Source: Luteimonas terricola (GTDB taxonomy: Bacteria; Pseudomonadota; Gammaproteobacteria; Xanthomonadales; Xanthomonadaceae). From it: DNA of 64,000 nt. The translations under genes and the position numbers were made by a program. The notes beneath the pieces were generated by a model. That model made no database searches. It saw only the letters and a program-made list of their open reading frames with translations, and had not been told where the DNA came from. Below are positions 39,494 to 50,354 of the stretch, one piece after another (position 1 is the stretch's first letter; each line of letters starts with the position of its first letter). The stretch is from assembly GCF_004352845.1 (NCBI RefSeq), contig NZ_SJRX01000009.1:1-64000 (forward strand), given 5' to 3'.

Positions 39494-40417
39494 ATGACCC
39501 TTGCCCCCGACCTCCGCCAGCGCATCGAAGACCTGCTGCAGGCCAATCGCATCGTGCTGTTCATGAAGGGCGACCCGCGCGCGCCGCAGTGCGGCTTCTC
39601 GGCCAAGGCGGTGGCGGCGCTGTCCTCGCTCGAGCAGCCCTTCGCCCACGTCAACGTGCTGGCCGACGCCGACATCCGCGAGGGCATCAAGGCCTACGGC
39701 AACTGGCCCACCATCCCGCAGCTGTACATCGGCGGCGAGCTGGTCGGCGGCAGCGACATCATCGAGCAGATGGCGAACTCGGGCGAACTGCACGCCGCGG
39801 TCGGCCTGCCGCCGCCGGACCGCACGCCGCCGACGATCACCGTCACCCCGGTCGCGCACGCGACCCTGCGCAAGGCGATCGACGACGCCGGCGGCGACCT
39901 GGCGGTGAAGATCGACATCGACCCGCGCTTCCGCACCCGCCTGGCGCTGGCCACCCAGGACGCCAAGGCGATCTCCGTGGACTGCGACGGCATCACGGTG
40001 CAGGTGGAACTGGCCGCCGCGCGCCGCGCCGACGGCATCGTGATCGATTTCGCCGACGACGCCCGCGGCCGCGGCCTGGTGATCGAGAACCCGAACGCGC
40101 CGCCGCCGGTGCGCGCGCTGTCGCCGACCGATGTCCATGCCCGCGTTTCGGACGGCAGCCTGCGGCTGGTGGACGTGCGTCCGGCCGAGGAACGCGCGAG
40201 CGCCACCGCGCCGGTGCCGCACGCCACCCTCGACGACGGCCCGGGCGCGCTGGAAGGCCTGCCCAGGGACACGCCGCTGGCCTTCCTCTGCCACCACGGC
40301 ACCCGCAGCGCGCAGGCGGCCGAACACTTCCGCCAGCTCGGCTTCCGCGAGGTCTACAGCATCGAAGGCGGCATCGACGCCTGGGCCGACGTGGACGCGG
40401 AGATCCCGCGCTACTGA
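39494..40417 (+). CDS. Monothiol glutaredoxin fused to a Cys-poor A-type-carrier-like domain and a rhodanese
   Basis: This 307-residue protein has three parts. Residues 1-105 form a Grx4-type glutaredoxin with the CGFS active site (Cys33) and WPTIPQLYIGGELVGG. Residues 112-203 resemble the HesB/IscA fold (ITVTPVAHATLRKAI) but lack its conserved Cys triad. Residues 207-307 are a rhodanese with Cys266 in FLCHHGTR. The glutaredoxin binds a [2Fe-2S] cluster with glutathione, and the rhodanese could handle sulfane sulfur, so iron-sulfur cluster delivery is likely. The start MTLAPDLRQR was chosen for the canonical Grx N-terminus. Confidence 0.9.
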   Translation: MTLAPDLRQRIEDLLQANRIVLFMKGDPRAPQCGFSAKAVAALSSLEQPFAHVNVLADADIREGIKAYGNWPTIPQLYIGGELVGGSDIIEQMANSGELHAAVGLPPPDRTPPTITVTPVAHATLRKAIDDAGGDLAVKIDIDPRFRTRLALATQDAKAISVDCDGITVQVELAAARRADGIVIDFADDARGRGLVIENPNAPPPVRALSPTDVHARVSDGSLRLVDVRPAEERASATAPVPHATLDDGPGALEGLPRDTPLAFLCHHGTRSAQAAEHFRQLGFREVYSIEGGIDAWADVDAEIPRY

Positions 40418-40426
40418 GTGCCGGAA

Positions 40427-40454
40427 GGGGACGCGCGCCGGAAGCGCGCGCCCC
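40427..40454. terminator. GC-rich hairpin between convergent genes
   Basis: GGGG and seven alternating G/C bases pair with the complementary arm (40444-40454), with one bulged A and a 5-nt loop. There is no T-run, so it may block or weaken transcription from both sides rather than act as a standard intrinsic terminator. Confidence 0.45.
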
Positions 40455-40459
40455 CGCCT

Positions 40460-41011
40460 TCAGAAGCCGCCGCCGGCGTCCAGCCAGGCCTGTTCGTCGG
40501 CGCTGCTGGCCCGGCCCAGCGCGTGGTTCCGGTGCGGGAAGCGCCCGAAGCGCTCGATCACTTCCAGGTGCCGCACCGCGTAGCCGAGGTACGTCTCGCC
40601 GAGGTCGGCCATGAGCGCCACCGCGCGCTCCTGGTCCGCCATCACCTCGGAATGCTCGAAGGGCATGTAGCAGAACACGCGCAGCTCCGGATCCACCTCG
40701 CGGTCGAGGCCGGACTCCAGCATGCGCTCGGCGTAGTGGAGCGCCAGCGGATCGGTCGCATACGAGTGCGCGCTGCCGCGGAAGATGTTGCGCGGCACCT
40801 GGTCGAGCAGGATCTGCACGGCCAGCGCGCCGTCGGCATCGTCCACCCAGGCTTCGAGTTCGCGGCGCGCGGCGGCGAAGTGCGCGCCTTCCAGGAACTG
40901 CCGCACTTCTTCGTCGAACGCCGCCCCGCCGTTGAACCACTTCGGCGGGCCGGCCTCGCGCCAGAACGCCACGATCTCGCGCGCCGTCGGCAACCCGTGC
41001 ACGGCGCTCAT
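40460..41011 (-). CDS. DUF924 family protein
   Basis: This 183-residue alpha-helical protein has the family core IVAFWREAGPPKWF, LLDQVPRNIFRGSA, YMPFEHSE and GRFPHRNHALGR. DUF924 proteins are TPR-like cytosolic proteins of unknown function. Its start overlaps the AMP nucleosidase stop by 4 nt. Confidence 0.9.
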   Translation of the reverse strand: MSAVHGLPTAREIVAFWREAGPPKWFNGGAAFDEEVRQFLEGAHFAAARRELEAWVDDADGALAVQILLDQVPRNIFRGSAHSYATDPLALHYAERMLESGLDREVDPELRVFCYMPFEHSEVMADQERAVALMADLGETYLGYAVRHLEVIERFGRFPHRNHALGRASSADEQAWLDAGGGF

Positions 41012-41784
41012 TCGTCGAACCTCAGGTGGCGCACGGACTTGCCGTGGCGGCGGATCAGGCGCAGCGCCTCGATGCCGGTCTGGATGTGGTCCTCGACGAA
41101 GCGCGTGCTCACCTGCGCGTCGGACGCCTCGGTCTTCACCCCCTCGGGGATCATCGGCTGGTCGCTGACCAGCAGCAGCGCGCCGCAGGGAATGCGGTTG
41201 GCGAAGCCGGCCGCGAAGATGGTCGCGGTCTCCATGTCGATGGCCATGCAGCGCATGGTACGCAGGCGCTCCTTGAAGGCTTCGTCGTGCTCCCAGACGC
41301 GGCGGTTGGTGGTGTAGACGGTGCCGGTCCAGTAGTCCAGGCCCATGTCGCGGATCGAGGTCGAGACCGCGCGCTGCAGCGCGAACGCCGGCAGCGCCGG
41401 GACCTGCGGCGGCAGGTAGTCGTCGCTGGTGCCCTCGCCGCGGATGGCGGCGATCGGCAGCACCAGGTCGCCGAGCTGGTTCTTGCGCTTCAGGCCGCCG
41501 CACTTGCCCAGGAACAGCACCGCCCTGGGCGCGATCGCCGACAGCAGGTCCATCAGCGTGGCCGCGTTGGGGCTGCCCATGCCGAAGTTGATCATGGTGA
41601 TGCCGTCGGCGGTGGCGCTCGGCATCGGACGGTCGGCACCGACGATCGCAGCGCCCGTCAGGCGTGCGAAGTGGCCCAGGTAGCCGCCGAAGTTGGTCAG
41701 CAGGATGTGCTCTCCGAAGCCGTCGAGCGGCACGCCGGTGTAGCGCGGCAGCCAGTTCTCGACGATCTGTTCCTTTTCCTTCAT
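41008..41784 (-). CDS. amn: AMP nucleosidase (short form)
   Basis: This 258-residue nucleoside phosphorylase-fold protein has ITMINFGMGSPNAATL, LFLGKCGGLKRKNQLGD, the catalytic region AIDMETATIFAAG and LLLVSDQPMIPEG. It corresponds to the catalytic half of E. coli Amn (484 residues) without the N-terminal regulatory domain, a form common in many bacteria. It would split AMP to adenine and ribose 5-phosphate. It is cotranscribed with the DUF924 gene. Confidence 0.9.
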   Translation of the reverse strand: MKEKEQIVENWLPRYTGVPLDGFGEHILLTNFGGYLGHFARLTGAAIVGADRPMPSATADGITMINFGMGSPNAATLMDLLSAIAPRAVLFLGKCGGLKRKNQLGDLVLPIAAIRGEGTSDDYLPPQVPALPAFALQRAVSTSIRDMGLDYWTGTVYTTNRRVWEHDEAFKERLRTMRCMAIDMETATIFAAGFANRIPCGALLLVSDQPMIPEGVKTEASDAQVSTRFVEDHIQTGIEALRLIRRHGKSVRHLRFDE

Positions 41785-41902
41785 TGGTCCTCCTCGCTTT
41801 CCGGGGATTCTGGCATGGCGTGGTCGCAGCCCCAACCTTCTGCCCATTGCCTGCGGCCGCGCCGCCCGCTTAGGGTGTGCGACTGACTTCGGGGAGCGAC
41901 AC

Positions 41903-43317
<1,415 letters not shown>

Positions 43318-43321
<4 letters not shown>

Positions 43322-44619
43322 ACCGCGTGCAGGGGCTTGCGCTGGCTGCGATGCTGGCCGCCTCCGCCGGCGCCGCAGCCGAGGACCTCCTGATCCGCAA
43401 CGCCACCGTGCACACCGCCACCGAGCGCGGCACGCTGCAGGGCGCCGACGTGCTGGTGCGCAACGGGCGCATCATCGCGGTCGGCACCGGCCTCGACGCG
43501 GGCGGCGCAACGGTGGTCGAAGCCGATGGCAGGCCGGTCACGCCCACCCTGTTCGGCGGCATCACCGGCATCGGCATCGAGGAAGTGTCGGGAGAAAGCG
43601 CGACCACCGATGGTCGCCTGGCGCTGGGGGAAGGCGCACACGACATGACCGTGCGGCCGGAGTTCGACGTCACCCTGGCCTACAACCCCGACTCGCTGCT
43701 GCTGCCGGTCGCGCGTATCGAAGGCATCGGCTTCACCCTGCTGTCGGCGAGCACTGGCGCCGGCGGCTCGATCATCGGCGGCCAGGGCGCGACCATGCGC
43801 CTGGACGGCGGCGACCAGCCGACCGGCCCGAAGCTGCTGTTCATCGACCTCGGCAGCCGCGCCGCCAACCTCACCGGCGGCTCGCGCGCGGCGCAGTGGA
43901 TGCTGCTCGACCAGCTCGTCGATGAAGCACGCGGGCGCATCCCCGCCAGCGCGCATTCGGCGCTGCTGACCCCGGCCGGACGCACCACCCTGCAGCAGCA
44001 CCTCGACGGCAACCGCCCCCTGGTGGTGGCCGTGGACCGCGCGGCCGACATCCGCCAGCTGCTGCGCTGGTCGAAGAAGCACGACGTGCGGGTCGCGATC
44101 CGCGGCGGCGGCGAGGCCGCGCGCGTGGCGCGCGAACTGGCCGCGGCGCGGGTGCCGGTCTTCATCGATCCGCTCGACAACCTGCCCGCCAACTTCGACC
44201 GCATCCACGCCAGCCTGCGCAGCGCCGCGGTGCTGCGCGCGGCCGGCGTCGAGGTCGGCTTCACCCAGGCCGGCGACTCCTCGCACAACGCGCGCAAGCT
44301 GCGCCAGCTCGCCGGCAACGCCGTCGCCCACGGCCTGCCCTGGGAAGACGGCCTCGCCGGCCTGACCCGCGTGCCGGCGCGCAGCTTCGGCGTCGACGGC
44401 GAAATCGGCGCCATCGCGCCCGGCCTGCGCGCCGACCTGGTTCTGTGGGACGGCGACCCCCTCGACGTCGCCAGCCTCGCCAGCCAGGTGTGGTTCGACG
44501 GCCGCGCGATCGACATGCGCTCGCGCCAGACCGAACTGCGCGACCGCTACCTGCGCGCCGAACCCGACGCCGCGCGCGGCGAGCTGCCGCGGGCATATCC
44601 GGCCAGCGGCGGGCGCTGA
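43318..44619 (+). CDS. Amidohydrolase-like secreted protein lacking the HxH metal motif
   Basis: This 433-residue protein has a Sec signal peptide (MLAASAGAAAE). It has the amidohydrolase beta-sandwich (VLVRNGRIIAVGTGLD) and C-terminal GEIGAIAPGLRADLVLWDGDPLD. At the place of the metal-binding HxH it reads VTPTLFGGITGIG, and no other HxH is visible nearby. The TIM barrel is therefore probably not a normal binuclear hydrolase. It may be a non-catalytic partner of the upstream paralogue, with which it overlaps by 4 nt. Confidence 0.87.
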
Positions 44620-44707
44620 CCGCCACGCCGGCCTCCCGGGCCGCCGCGGACCAGGTCCCGCGGTGGCCTTGACCAGGGTCAACACGCCGCCGCCCACGAT
44701 GGCCAAT

Positions 44708-44733
44708 GATCTCCCCAGGCCCTTGGGGAGATC
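44708..44733 (+). promoter_or_regulatory. Hairpin covering the ribosome-binding site of the 56-residue membrane protein
   Basis: A perfect 10-bp stem (GATCTCCCCA with TGGGGAGATC, 6-nt loop) holds the GGGGAG ribosome-binding site in its right arm, 7 nt before the ATG. In mRNA this could hide the site, so translation may depend on unfolding. Confidence 0.5.
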
Positions 44734-44737
44734 CGCA

Positions 44738-44908
44738 ATGCATCCAGTCCTGGTTGAAATCCTTGCCCGCCCGGTGGGCTGGCTGCTGATCGGCGGCACG
44801 CTGATCATGATCGGCATCGGCTTCGGCGTGCCGCTGTTCATCCGCAGCCGCGAGCGCGCGGAGGCGGAGGAGGCCGGGCGCAGGGGCGAGACGCCGCGCC
44901 AGCGCTGA
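44738..44908 (+). CDS. Small single-pass membrane protein (possibly DUF3149)
   Basis: This 56-residue protein starts MHPVLVEILARPVGWLL. It has one hydrophobic segment (about residues 14-34) and a charged cytosolic tail (RSRERAEAEEAGRRG). The layout fits DUF3149-type small membrane proteins, but the match is by eye and weak. A GGGGAG site lies 7 nt upstream within a hairpin. An upstream ATG at 44663 has no such site and would not give a signal. Confidence 0.7.
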   Translation: MHPVLVEILARPVGWLLIGGTLIMIGIGFGVPLFIRSRERAEAEEAGRRGETPRQR

Positions 44909-45009
44909 GGCGCCTGGCCGCCCCGCACGCGGCGCGGCGCGTCGCAAACGTGACCCCGGGCACGCTCCGTGCGACGATCCCCGGGCCAGCACTGCCAAGG
45001 GAACACGCG

Positions 45010-45951
45010 ATGCGCATCGGTCTTGTCGTCGATTCCGCCTGCGACCTGCCTTGGGAGTTCTTCGAGCGCGAACGGGTCGAGATCCTGCCGATCACCGTGC
45101 GCATCGGCGACGCCGTCCAGGCCGACCACCGCGACGAGGCGCAGACCCTGGCCTTCCTCGAATCGCATATCGCCGAGCGCGGCGCCAGCGCCGAGACCAT
45201 TCCCTACACGCCAGAACAGATCCGCGACCTGTTCCTGGAGCGGCTGGTGGTCGATTACGACTACGTCTTCTGCATGACGATCACCGGATCGCGCAGCCCG
45301 ATCTTCGCCAACGCGCAGAAGGCGAGCTACATGATCCTCAACGACTACAAGCAGCCGCGCGCCGCGGCGGGCAACAACACCCCGTTCGCGCTGCGCGTGA
45401 TCGACACCCGGAACCTGTTCTGCGCGCAGGGCATCCTGCCGGTGGAAGCCGCGCGCATGCGCGCCGCGGGTGATGAGCCGCCGCGCATCCGCACGCGCCT
45501 GGAGGAGCTGGCCAGCCAGACGTACGGCTATCTGGTGCCGCGGGATCTGTACTACATCCGCAACCGCGCGCGCGCCAAGGGCGATCGCAGCGTCAGCCTG
45601 TTCAGCGCCGCGATCGGCACCGCGCTGGACATCAAGCCGGTGCTGCGCGGCTTCCGCGGCGAGACCGGCCCGGTGGCCAAGGTGAAGGGCTTCGAGCCGG
45701 CGGTGGAGAAGATGTTCGACTTCGCCGCGCGCCGCGTGCGTGCCGGCCTGCTGACTCCGACCGTCACCCTCTGCTACGGCGGCCGCCTCGACGAAATGCG
45801 CGACCTGCCGGGCTACACCCGCCTGCGCGATGCCTGCGCCGACCAGAACGTGGACGTGTTCGAAAGCGTGATGAGCACGACGGGCATGGTCAACGTCGGC
45901 CGTGGCGCGGTGGTGGTCGGCTTCGCGGCGGCCGACCACGCCTTCGATTGA
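45010..45951 (+). CDS. DegV family fatty-acid-binding protein
   Basis: This 313-residue protein begins RIGLVVDSACDLP, the DegV family start, and has ITGSRSPIFANAQKA and VIDTRNL. DegV/FakB proteins bind fatty acids, in FakAB systems presenting them for phosphorylation. The family in xanthomonads has no FakA neighbour here, so the function may differ. The gene is monocistronic. Confidence 0.87.
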   Translation: MRIGLVVDSACDLPWEFFERERVEILPITVRIGDAVQADHRDEAQTLAFLESHIAERGASAETIPYTPEQIRDLFLERLVVDYDYVFCMTITGSRSPIFANAQKASYMILNDYKQPRAAAGNNTPFALRVIDTRNLFCAQGILPVEAARMRAAGDEPPRIRTRLEELASQTYGYLVPRDLYYIRNRARAKGDRSVSLFSAAIGTALDIKPVLRGFRGETGPVAKVKGFEPAVEKMFDFAARRVRAGLLTPTVTLCYGGRLDEMRDLPGYTRLRDACADQNVDVFESVMSTTGMVNVGRGAVVVGFAAADHAFD

Positions 45952-46021
45952 GGCCGGTACAACATCGGGTTAACAGGGTCGGCGGCTAAGCTTGTCGCAA
46001 CAACACATTCCGGACGCCGCC

Positions 46022-46363
46022 ATGGCCACGCGCTATTTCATCGCCATCCCCGACCCCGACGCCGCACGCGGCGCGGGCGAGCTCGCCTTCACCGCGCACG
46101 GCGCCGAAGCCTTCGCGCGCGAGCTGCAGGAGGCGCTGCGCGACGACCACCTGTTCGAGCGCTGGCGTGCCACCCAGGACGAGCCCGACGAGGTCGACCC
46201 GCTGCTCGGCGCCACCGATCCCACGGCCAGCGTGGAGGGCACCCAGCGCGAGACCCGCGTCGAGCTGGTGGCCAACACCCGCCTGCGCGGCGACGTGTTC
46301 AAGCACCGCCTGCGCCTGCTTGCCGGCGGCGCCTGGGAACTGCGCGACGTCCGTGCCGGCTGA
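46022..46363 (+). CDS. Hypothetical protein, 113 residues
   Basis: I do not recognise this family. The protein starts MATRYFIAIPDPD, is acidic in its centre and has no signal peptide or membrane segment. It ends inside the start of the PP-loop ATPase gene (11-nt overlap), so the two are likely co-translated. Codon use resembles its neighbours. Confidence 0.72.
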   Translation: MATRYFIAIPDPDAARGAGELAFTAHGAEAFARELQEALRDDHLFERWRATQDEPDEVDPLLGATDPTASVEGTQRETRVELVANTRLRGDVFKHRLRLLAGGAWELRDVRAG

Positions 46364-47048
46364 GCCCGCGGCACGTCCGCGCGCGCTGCTGGCCTGGAGC
46401 GGCGGCAAGGACGCGGCCTGGGCGCTGCACGCGATGCGGCAACGTGGCGAGGTCGACGTCGTGGGCCTGCTGACGACGATCACCGAAGGCTTCGAACGGG
46501 CTTCGATGCAAGGCGTACACGTGGACGTGCTGCGCGCACAGGCCGCGGCCGCGGGTTTGCCACTGCTTGAATCGCGGATTCCCCAGGACTGCGACAACGC
46601 CCGCTACGAGGCGGCGTTTGCCGCGGCCCTGGATGACGCACAGGCGCGCTGGCCAGGCATCACCCATATCGCCTTCGGCGACCTGCTGCTGGCCGACATC
46701 CGCGCCTGGCGCGAGGCGCTGTGCGCGCGGCTGGGCTGGGCGCCGCTGTTCCCGCTGTTCGGCCGCGACACCGTGGAGCTGGCGCGCGAAATGATTGCCG
46801 GCGGGCTGCGCGCGACACTGTGCTGCGTCGACACGCAGCAGCTCGACGCCGCTTTCGCGGGGCGCGACTTCGACCAGGCCCTGCTCGATTCCCTTCCGGC
46901 CGCCGTGGACCCCTGCGGCGAACACGGCGAATTCCACACCTGCGTGGCGGACGGCCCGATGTTCGCAGTCCCTGTCCCACTGCAACGCGGCAATACGGAA
47001 CTCCGCGACGCACGCTTCGCCTACACGGACTTCCGGCTGGCGACCTGA
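46353..47048 (+). CDS. PP-loop ATPase of the diphthine-ammonia ligase (Dph6) family
   Basis: A GTG start overlapping the previous gene gives 231 residues (VPAEPAARPRALLAW). The PP-loop is LLAWSGGKDAAWAL, followed by GLLTTITEGFERASMQGV and the C-terminal CGEHGEFHT typical of the DUF71/Dph6 family. Bacterial members lack diphthamide, so their substrate is unknown; they adenylate a substrate for amidation or thiolation. The GTG start is tentative because no clear ribosome-binding site is visible. Confidence 0.84.
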   Translation: MPAEPAARPRALLAWSGGKDAAWALHAMRQRGEVDVVGLLTTITEGFERASMQGVHVDVLRAQAAAAGLPLLESRIPQDCDNARYEAAFAAALDDAQARWPGITHIAFGDLLLADIRAWREALCARLGWAPLFPLFGRDTVELAREMIAGGLRATLCCVDTQQLDAAFAGRDFDQALLDSLPAAVDPCGEHGEFHTCVADGPMFAVPVPLQRGNTELRDARFAYTDFRLAT

Positions 47049-47103
47049 TGCGGCGCCAGGAGGCATTGGCGCGTGTCGCAGTGCGGCACAGGAAAGGATC
47101 AGG

Positions 47104-47222
47104 GAAAAGCTTTGCCACGGATTACGCGGATCAAATCTGATCAAAGCAGATGAGGTGCGGAGCTTCGGTGCTCTATGTCCTATCTGCTTTTATCCGCGTG
47201 AATCCGTGGCAAAAAGCTCTTG
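47104..47222 (+). repeat. CGGAT intergenic repeat R2, copy c (left of direct pair)
   Basis: The unit AAGCTTTGCCACGGATTACG at its left end is mirrored by TATCCGCG and AATCCGTGGCAAAA on the right, with a partly conserved centre (CTTCGGTGCT). It is nearly identical and in the same orientation as 47776-47894, and the two flank the 144-residue membrane-protein gene. Confidence 0.87.
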
Positions 47223-47252
47223 CTCTTCCGCGGCGTTCGCAGCCGGACAGAC

Positions 47253-47687
47253 TCAACGCAGGATGTGGCGGGCGGACATGCGGCGCGCAAAGAGCCACAG
47301 GGCGATCGCGATCGCCACCAGCAACACGGGGAAGCCGAGGCTTGCGGCGCCACCGAGCGACCAGGCCGGCGTGACCGCGTAGCTGGCCAGGACCTGCAGC
47401 ACCAGGGCCACCAGTGCGACGAGGTAGACCGGCACGGCCCAGCGTCGCCGCAGCAGCAGGCCCAGTGAACCGATGACGCCGCCGATGGTCGCCACGCCGT
47501 AGAAGATGTACAGCCAGCCGGGCGCAGCCTCGTAGATCGCGCGCCGGTCGGCCGGCATGGCCTCCAGCGCCTCGGCCGGCATCGCCAGCTGCATGCCGAA
47601 GGCGGCCACCCCGACCAGGTTCCACAGCAGCGCCAGCACGCCGACCACCCACACGCTGGCCGGCACTTTCGTCGAACCTGCTTCCAT
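47253..47687 (-). CDS. Four-helix membrane protein of unknown function
   Basis: This 144-residue protein begins MEAGSTKVPASVWVVGVLALLWNLVG and has about four membrane segments (residues 10-32, 58-78, 85-105, 115-136) with a C-terminal RRMSARHILR. I do not recognise a named family; similar small membrane proteins occur as hypotheticals in many proteobacteria. A GGGGAG site precedes the ATG. Two direct repeats of about 119 bp bracket the gene. Confidence 0.82.
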   Translation of the reverse strand: MEAGSTKVPASVWVVGVLALLWNLVGVAAFGMQLAMPAEALEAMPADRRAIYEAAPGWLYIFYGVATIGGVIGSLGLLLRRRWAVPVYLVALVALVLQVLASYAVTPAWSLGGAASLGFPVLLVAIAIALWLFARRMSARHILR

Positions 47688-47775
47688 GACCCACTCCCCT
47701 GCATATGCATACGGACCCAGCCGAAGCTTGAACCGACGCGGAGCACCGGGCAAGTGTGGAAGGCCGGGCAGCAAG

Positions 47776-47894
47776 AGAAAAGCTTTGCCACGGATTACGC
47801 GGATCAAATCCAATCAAGCAGAAGAGGCGCGGTGCCTCGGTGCTTTACGTCCTATCTGCTTTTATCCGCGCAGATCCGTGGCAAAAGAGCTCTT
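47776..47894 (+). repeat. CGGAT intergenic repeat R2, copy d (right of direct pair)
   Basis: This is a near-identical direct copy of 47104-47222, 672 bp apart, lying between fghA and the membrane-protein gene. It has the same inverted ends and the conserved centre CTCGGTGCT. Confidence 0.87.
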
Positions 47895-47901
47895 CAGCTT
47901 T

Positions 47902-48735
47902 TCACCCGGCCCGCAGCGCCTTCGCATGGTGCGCGATGTGGTCTCCGATGAAGCTGGCGATGAAGTAGTAGCTGTGGTCGTAGCCGGACTGCATGCGCAG
48001 TTCCAGCGGGTGGCCCATGGCTTCGCAGGCGGCCTGGAGCAGGTGCGGCTTGAGCTGGCCGTCGAGGAACTCGTCGGCGTCGCCCTGGTCGACCAGGAGC
48101 GGGAGCTTTTCCTTCGCCGACTTCACCAGTTCGACGGCGTCGTGCTGCTTCCACGCTTCGCGGTCTTCGCCGAGGTAGGCGCCGAACGCCTTCTCGCCCC
48201 ACGGCACCTGCGACGGCGCCACGATCGGCGAGAACGCCGACACGCTGCGGTAGCGGCCGGGGTTCTTCAGCGCGATGGTCAGCGCGCCATGCCCGCCCAT
48301 CGAGTGGCCGCTGATCGCGCGCGCGTCGCTGGCGGACGGATCGGCCTCCACCCAGGCCGGCAGCTCGTCGGCGATGTAGTCGTACATGCGGTAGTGCTTC
48401 GCCCACGGATCCTGCGTGGCGTTGACGTAGAAGCCCGCACCCTTGCCGAGGTCGTAGCCCTCGGCGTCGGCCACGTCGTTGCCCCGCGGGCTGGTGTCGG
48501 GCGCGACGATGATGATGCCGTGCTCGGCGGCGTAGCGCTGCGCGCCGGCCTTGGTGATGAAGTTCTGCTCGTTGCAGGTCAGGCCCGAAAGCCAGTACAG
48601 CACCGGGCAGGGGCCGTCGGCGGCCTGCGGCGGAAAGTAGACGCCGACGGTCATGTCGCAGCCGAGGGTCTCGGAGCGGTGGCGGTAGACGTCCTGCCAG
48701 CCGCCGAAGCAGGCGCGATGTTCAATGCGTTCCAT
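47902..48735 (-). CDS. fghA: S-formylglutathione hydrolase
   Basis: This 277-residue esterase of the FghA/FrmB family has the nucleophile elbow [11 protein letters not shown] and the N-terminal [16 protein letters not shown] and [13 protein letters not shown] segments. It hydrolyses S-formylglutathione to formate and glutathione, the last step of glutathione-dependent formaldehyde oxidation. It lies 12 bp downstream of frmA in the frmR-frmA-fghA operon. Confidence 0.95.
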   Translation of the reverse strand: MERIEHRACFGGWQDVYRHRSETLGCDMTVGVYFPPQAADGPCPVLYWLSGLTCNEQNFITKAGAQRYAAEHGIIIVAPDTSPRGNDVADAEGYDLGKGAGFYVNATQDPWAKHYRMYDYIADELPAWVEADPSASDARAISGHSMGGHGALTIALKNPGRYRSVSAFSPIVAPSQVPWGEKAFGAYLGEDREAWKQHDAVELVKSAKEKLPLLVDQGDADEFLDGQLKPHLLQAACEAMGHPLELRMQSGYDHSYYFIASFIGDHIAHHAKALRAG

Positions 48736-48747
48736 GACAACCTCGGA

Positions 48748-49908
<1,161 letters not shown>

Positions 49909-49922
49909 TCATGCGTGGCGGA

Positions 49923-50198
49923 TCACTTCAGGTAGGAGCGGATCAGCCCGGTCATTTCGGCGACGCGCGCCTGGCGATCGGCCGGATCGGCCGCGGGCTG
50001 GCCGAACTGCTCGCGCAGGTGCGACTCGAGCACCTCGCTCATGAGTCCGTTGACCGCGCCGCGGATGGCCGCGATCTGCTGCAGCACCGGGCCGCAGTCG
50101 GCACCGGCCTCGAGCGCGCGCTCCAGTCCTTCGCACTGGCCGCCGATGCGGCGGATGCGCGCCAGGACCTTGCGTTTCTCCTCGGGCGAATGGGGCAT
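49923..50198 (-). CDS. frmR: FrmR-type formaldehyde-sensing repressor (CsoR/RcnR family)
   Basis: This 91-residue protein starts MPHSPEEKRKVLARIRRIGGQ and has the conserved Cys of GADCGPVLQQIAAIRGAVN, where formaldehyde crosslinks to Pro2 in FrmR (family knowledge). Pro2 is present here. It precedes frmA by 65 bp in the same direction and is likely autoregulated through an operator just upstream. Metal-sensing CsoR/RcnR activity is the alternative, but the gene neighbours point to FrmR. Confidence 0.93.
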   Translation of the reverse strand: MPHSPEEKRKVLARIRRIGGQCEGLERALEAGADCGPVLQQIAAIRGAVNGLMSEVLESHLREQFGQPAADPADRQARVAEMTGLIRSYLK

Positions 50199-50216
50199 CC
50201 GGGCGGGCTCGGTGGA

Positions 50217-50233
50217 TAGTGGGGGGCAGTATA
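50217..50233 (-). promoter_or_regulatory. FrmR operator overlapping a -10 element
   Basis: TAGTGGGGGGCAGTA (50217-50231) has the G-tract flanked by inverted TA-GT/AGTA ends of RcnR/FrmR sites (TACT-G6-N-AGTA). On the minus strand TATACT (50228-50233) is a good -10. The operator overlaps it, fitting repression. It lies 19 bp before the frmR start. Confidence 0.7.
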
Positions 50234-50354
50234 GCATCGCGCCCTGGCAGCGCCTGGCTTCGGCCAATGCGCGCCGTCTTTCGAAGCCGTGAACCCGGTC
50301 GCCCCGGGGCGGCATGGATGCCCACGCCACCGGCGCGCTAGACTCCGCCGCAGC

